Of a stretch of DNA of 14,802 bases, positions 13,902 to 14,802 are shown piece after piece (position 1 is the stretch's first letter; every line of letters begins with the position of its first letter). The stretch comes from Bacteroidales bacterium UBA5072. Its GTDB lineage: Bacteria; Bacteroidota; Bacteroidia; Bacteroidales; UBA10428. The position numbers and the translations under genes are program-made. The notes under the pieces were generated by a model. That model worked only from the letters and a program-made list of their open reading frames with translations. It had not been told where the DNA came from and did no database searches. The stretch spans positions 1 to 14,802 of the forward strand of contig DIAS01000189.1 in the NCBI GenBank assembly GCA_002415855.1, read 5' to 3'.

Positions 13902-14802
13902 CGGAGGATTCCGCCCGGTTTCATTACAACACCGATTTTTTTCCTGCCGTCGATTTTGATCACCAGCGGTTCCGGAAACCTGACATGCCTTACATAATGG
14001 TCCTCAAATGCAGGTTCATGAGCTGTAAGGAAGGCAAAATCTATAAATCCGTCGCCGATAAACGGATTGACAGTAAAATATCCTACCCTGAAGGCTGTCA
14101 GGTTCTGGAAAAAGTGCGTTCCCTGGCTTGGGTCGATCCGGTAATTTTCAAGTCCCGATTCGATGATGACCCTGGCTGCAGAAATTTGCGGCCATTTAAT
14201 TGGTATTCCCAGCCACGGATCGCTCGACCCCCACCTGCCCGGTCCGATTAAAATATAGTTCTTCTCCTCCTTTAGAAACCTGTCATTAATTTCGTTGAGT
14301 TCAGAGGCAACTTCCTGGTTCTTTGAAGCATCAAAGTTTTCGTTCCTGACATAGACCAGGTCACAGATTCCATTAATTGTTCCATTTCCCAGGGCTGATT
14401 TCGAATAGATGATAGTCTCTGTCAGGGGTATATTTTCCAGCCTGAACTTAATTGTTTCATAATTTTCAACGATTGGCCGTATCTGTAGCAGATTAAAAAG
14501 AACAGGTCTTTTTCTCCCTGGGTCGATATTTACGGCAAATTCTATTTCCACCGGATTATTCAATTGTTGCTGACCGATTTCCAGGATTGTCTTGATGATA
14601 TCCGCCAATGGGAAAAGATCATATTTAAGTATATTGGAAAAAGTAATCACCCTTTTCCCGCCGTCAACCGGTTCGTCTCTTAAAATATCGTCCTGGTAAT
14701 CGTAGGTAGAGGCGACGAAGTTTAGCGAGCCGTCTTTCTCAGCATCACTTATTTTCAGTCTGAGAAGATTCACCGAATCGTCTGTACTTGGGACAAAGCT
14801 CA
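13898..14802 (-). CDS. PEP synthase / pyruvate-phosphate dikinase-like protein, C-terminal part (cut by window end)
   Basis: The frame is open to the window edge with no start needed, so at least 301 residues are the C-terminal end of a larger protein; the GTG at 14773 is internal. LLQIRPIVENYE matches the ILQxRP motif that ends the ATP-grasp (PPDK_N) domain of PEP synthase and PPDK. Further down are GPGRWGSSDPWLGIPIKW and GTHFFQNLTAFRVGYFTVNP, segments I associate with large Bacteroidota PEP/pyruvate-binding proteins rather than with the classical PEP-utilising swivel domain. So the enzyme may phosphorylate pyruvate or another small acceptor with ATP, or be a divergent kinase-like member; the phospho-His swivel domain is not visible in this part. 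The stop TAA overlaps the stop of the convergent TPR gene. Confidence 0.65.
   Translation of the reverse strand, partial: SFVPSTDDSVNLLRLKISDAEKDGSLNFVASTYDYQDDILRDEPVDGGKRVITFSNILKYDLFPLADIIKTILEIGQQQLNNPVEIEFAVNIDPGRKRPVLFNLLQIRPIVENYETIKFRLENIPLTETIIYSKSALGNGTINGICDLVYVRNENFDASKNQEVASELNEINDRFLKEEKNYILIGPGRWGSSDPWLGIPIKWPQISAARVIIESGLENYRIDPSQGTHFFQNLTAFRVGYFTVNPFIGDGFIDFAFLTAHEPAFEDHYVRHVRFPEPLVIKIDGRKKIGVVMKPGGILR

Overview
The window looks like a chromosomal segment of a Bacteroidota bacterium, probably an uncultured member of the Bacteroidales/Marinilabiliales side. The evidence is a secreted PKD protein ending in a type IX secretion (gliding-motility-type) C-terminal domain, promoter-like boxes of the Bacteroidetes form TAnnTTTG, many starts without a Shine-Dalgarno sequence, moderate-to-low GC, and a PEP-synthase-like protein of the kind seen in this phylum. 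I see no rRNA, tRNA, CRISPR array, transposase or phage gene.

Layout. Positions 1-407 hold the C-terminal end of a TPR protein. Positions 666-3479 look like an oxygen/nitrosative or redox stress neighbourhood. On the minus strand are a DoxX-type membrane protein, an exported Tat-type hemerythrin lipoprotein, a 58-residue membrane ORF and a frameshifted short gene. These are divergent from a DUF302 gene on the plus strand, which converges on a second, cytoplasmic hemerythrin-like protein. Positions 3759-4053 hold a two-helix membrane protein and its terminator.

Positions 4159-6753 hold the most striking regulatory arrangement. An OmpR-type response regulator and its histidine kinase are divergent from a 32-residue membrane miniprotein with its own promoter and T-tract terminator. 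Between the two promoters lie five ATTAG-like half-sites at exact 11-bp spacing, the classic geometry for an OmpR/PhoB-family regulator. Downstream of the miniprotein, three copies of a 9-nt arm can form two mutually exclusive hairpins, one of them the terminator, before a second 34-residue membrane miniprotein.

Positions 6940-10099 carry a tight four-gene lipid operon: PlsC-type acyltransferase, HAD-IB phosphatase, GT4 glycosyltransferase resembling diglucosyl/galactosyl-diacylglycerol synthases, and an integral membrane protein with the sphingomyelin-synthase-like PAP2_C catalytic signature. The order suggests phosphatidic acid, then diacylglycerol, then a glycolipid, with a head-group transfer or phosphatase step in the membrane. 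A 123-bp nested inverted-repeat element lies just upstream.

Positions 10265-13901 carry the 843-residue type IX-secreted protein (four 73-residue repeats, two PKD domains, sorting domain) and an exported TPR protein. The last gene, on the minus strand and cut by the window end, is a PEP synthase/PPDK-like protein whose stop codon overlaps that of the TPR gene.
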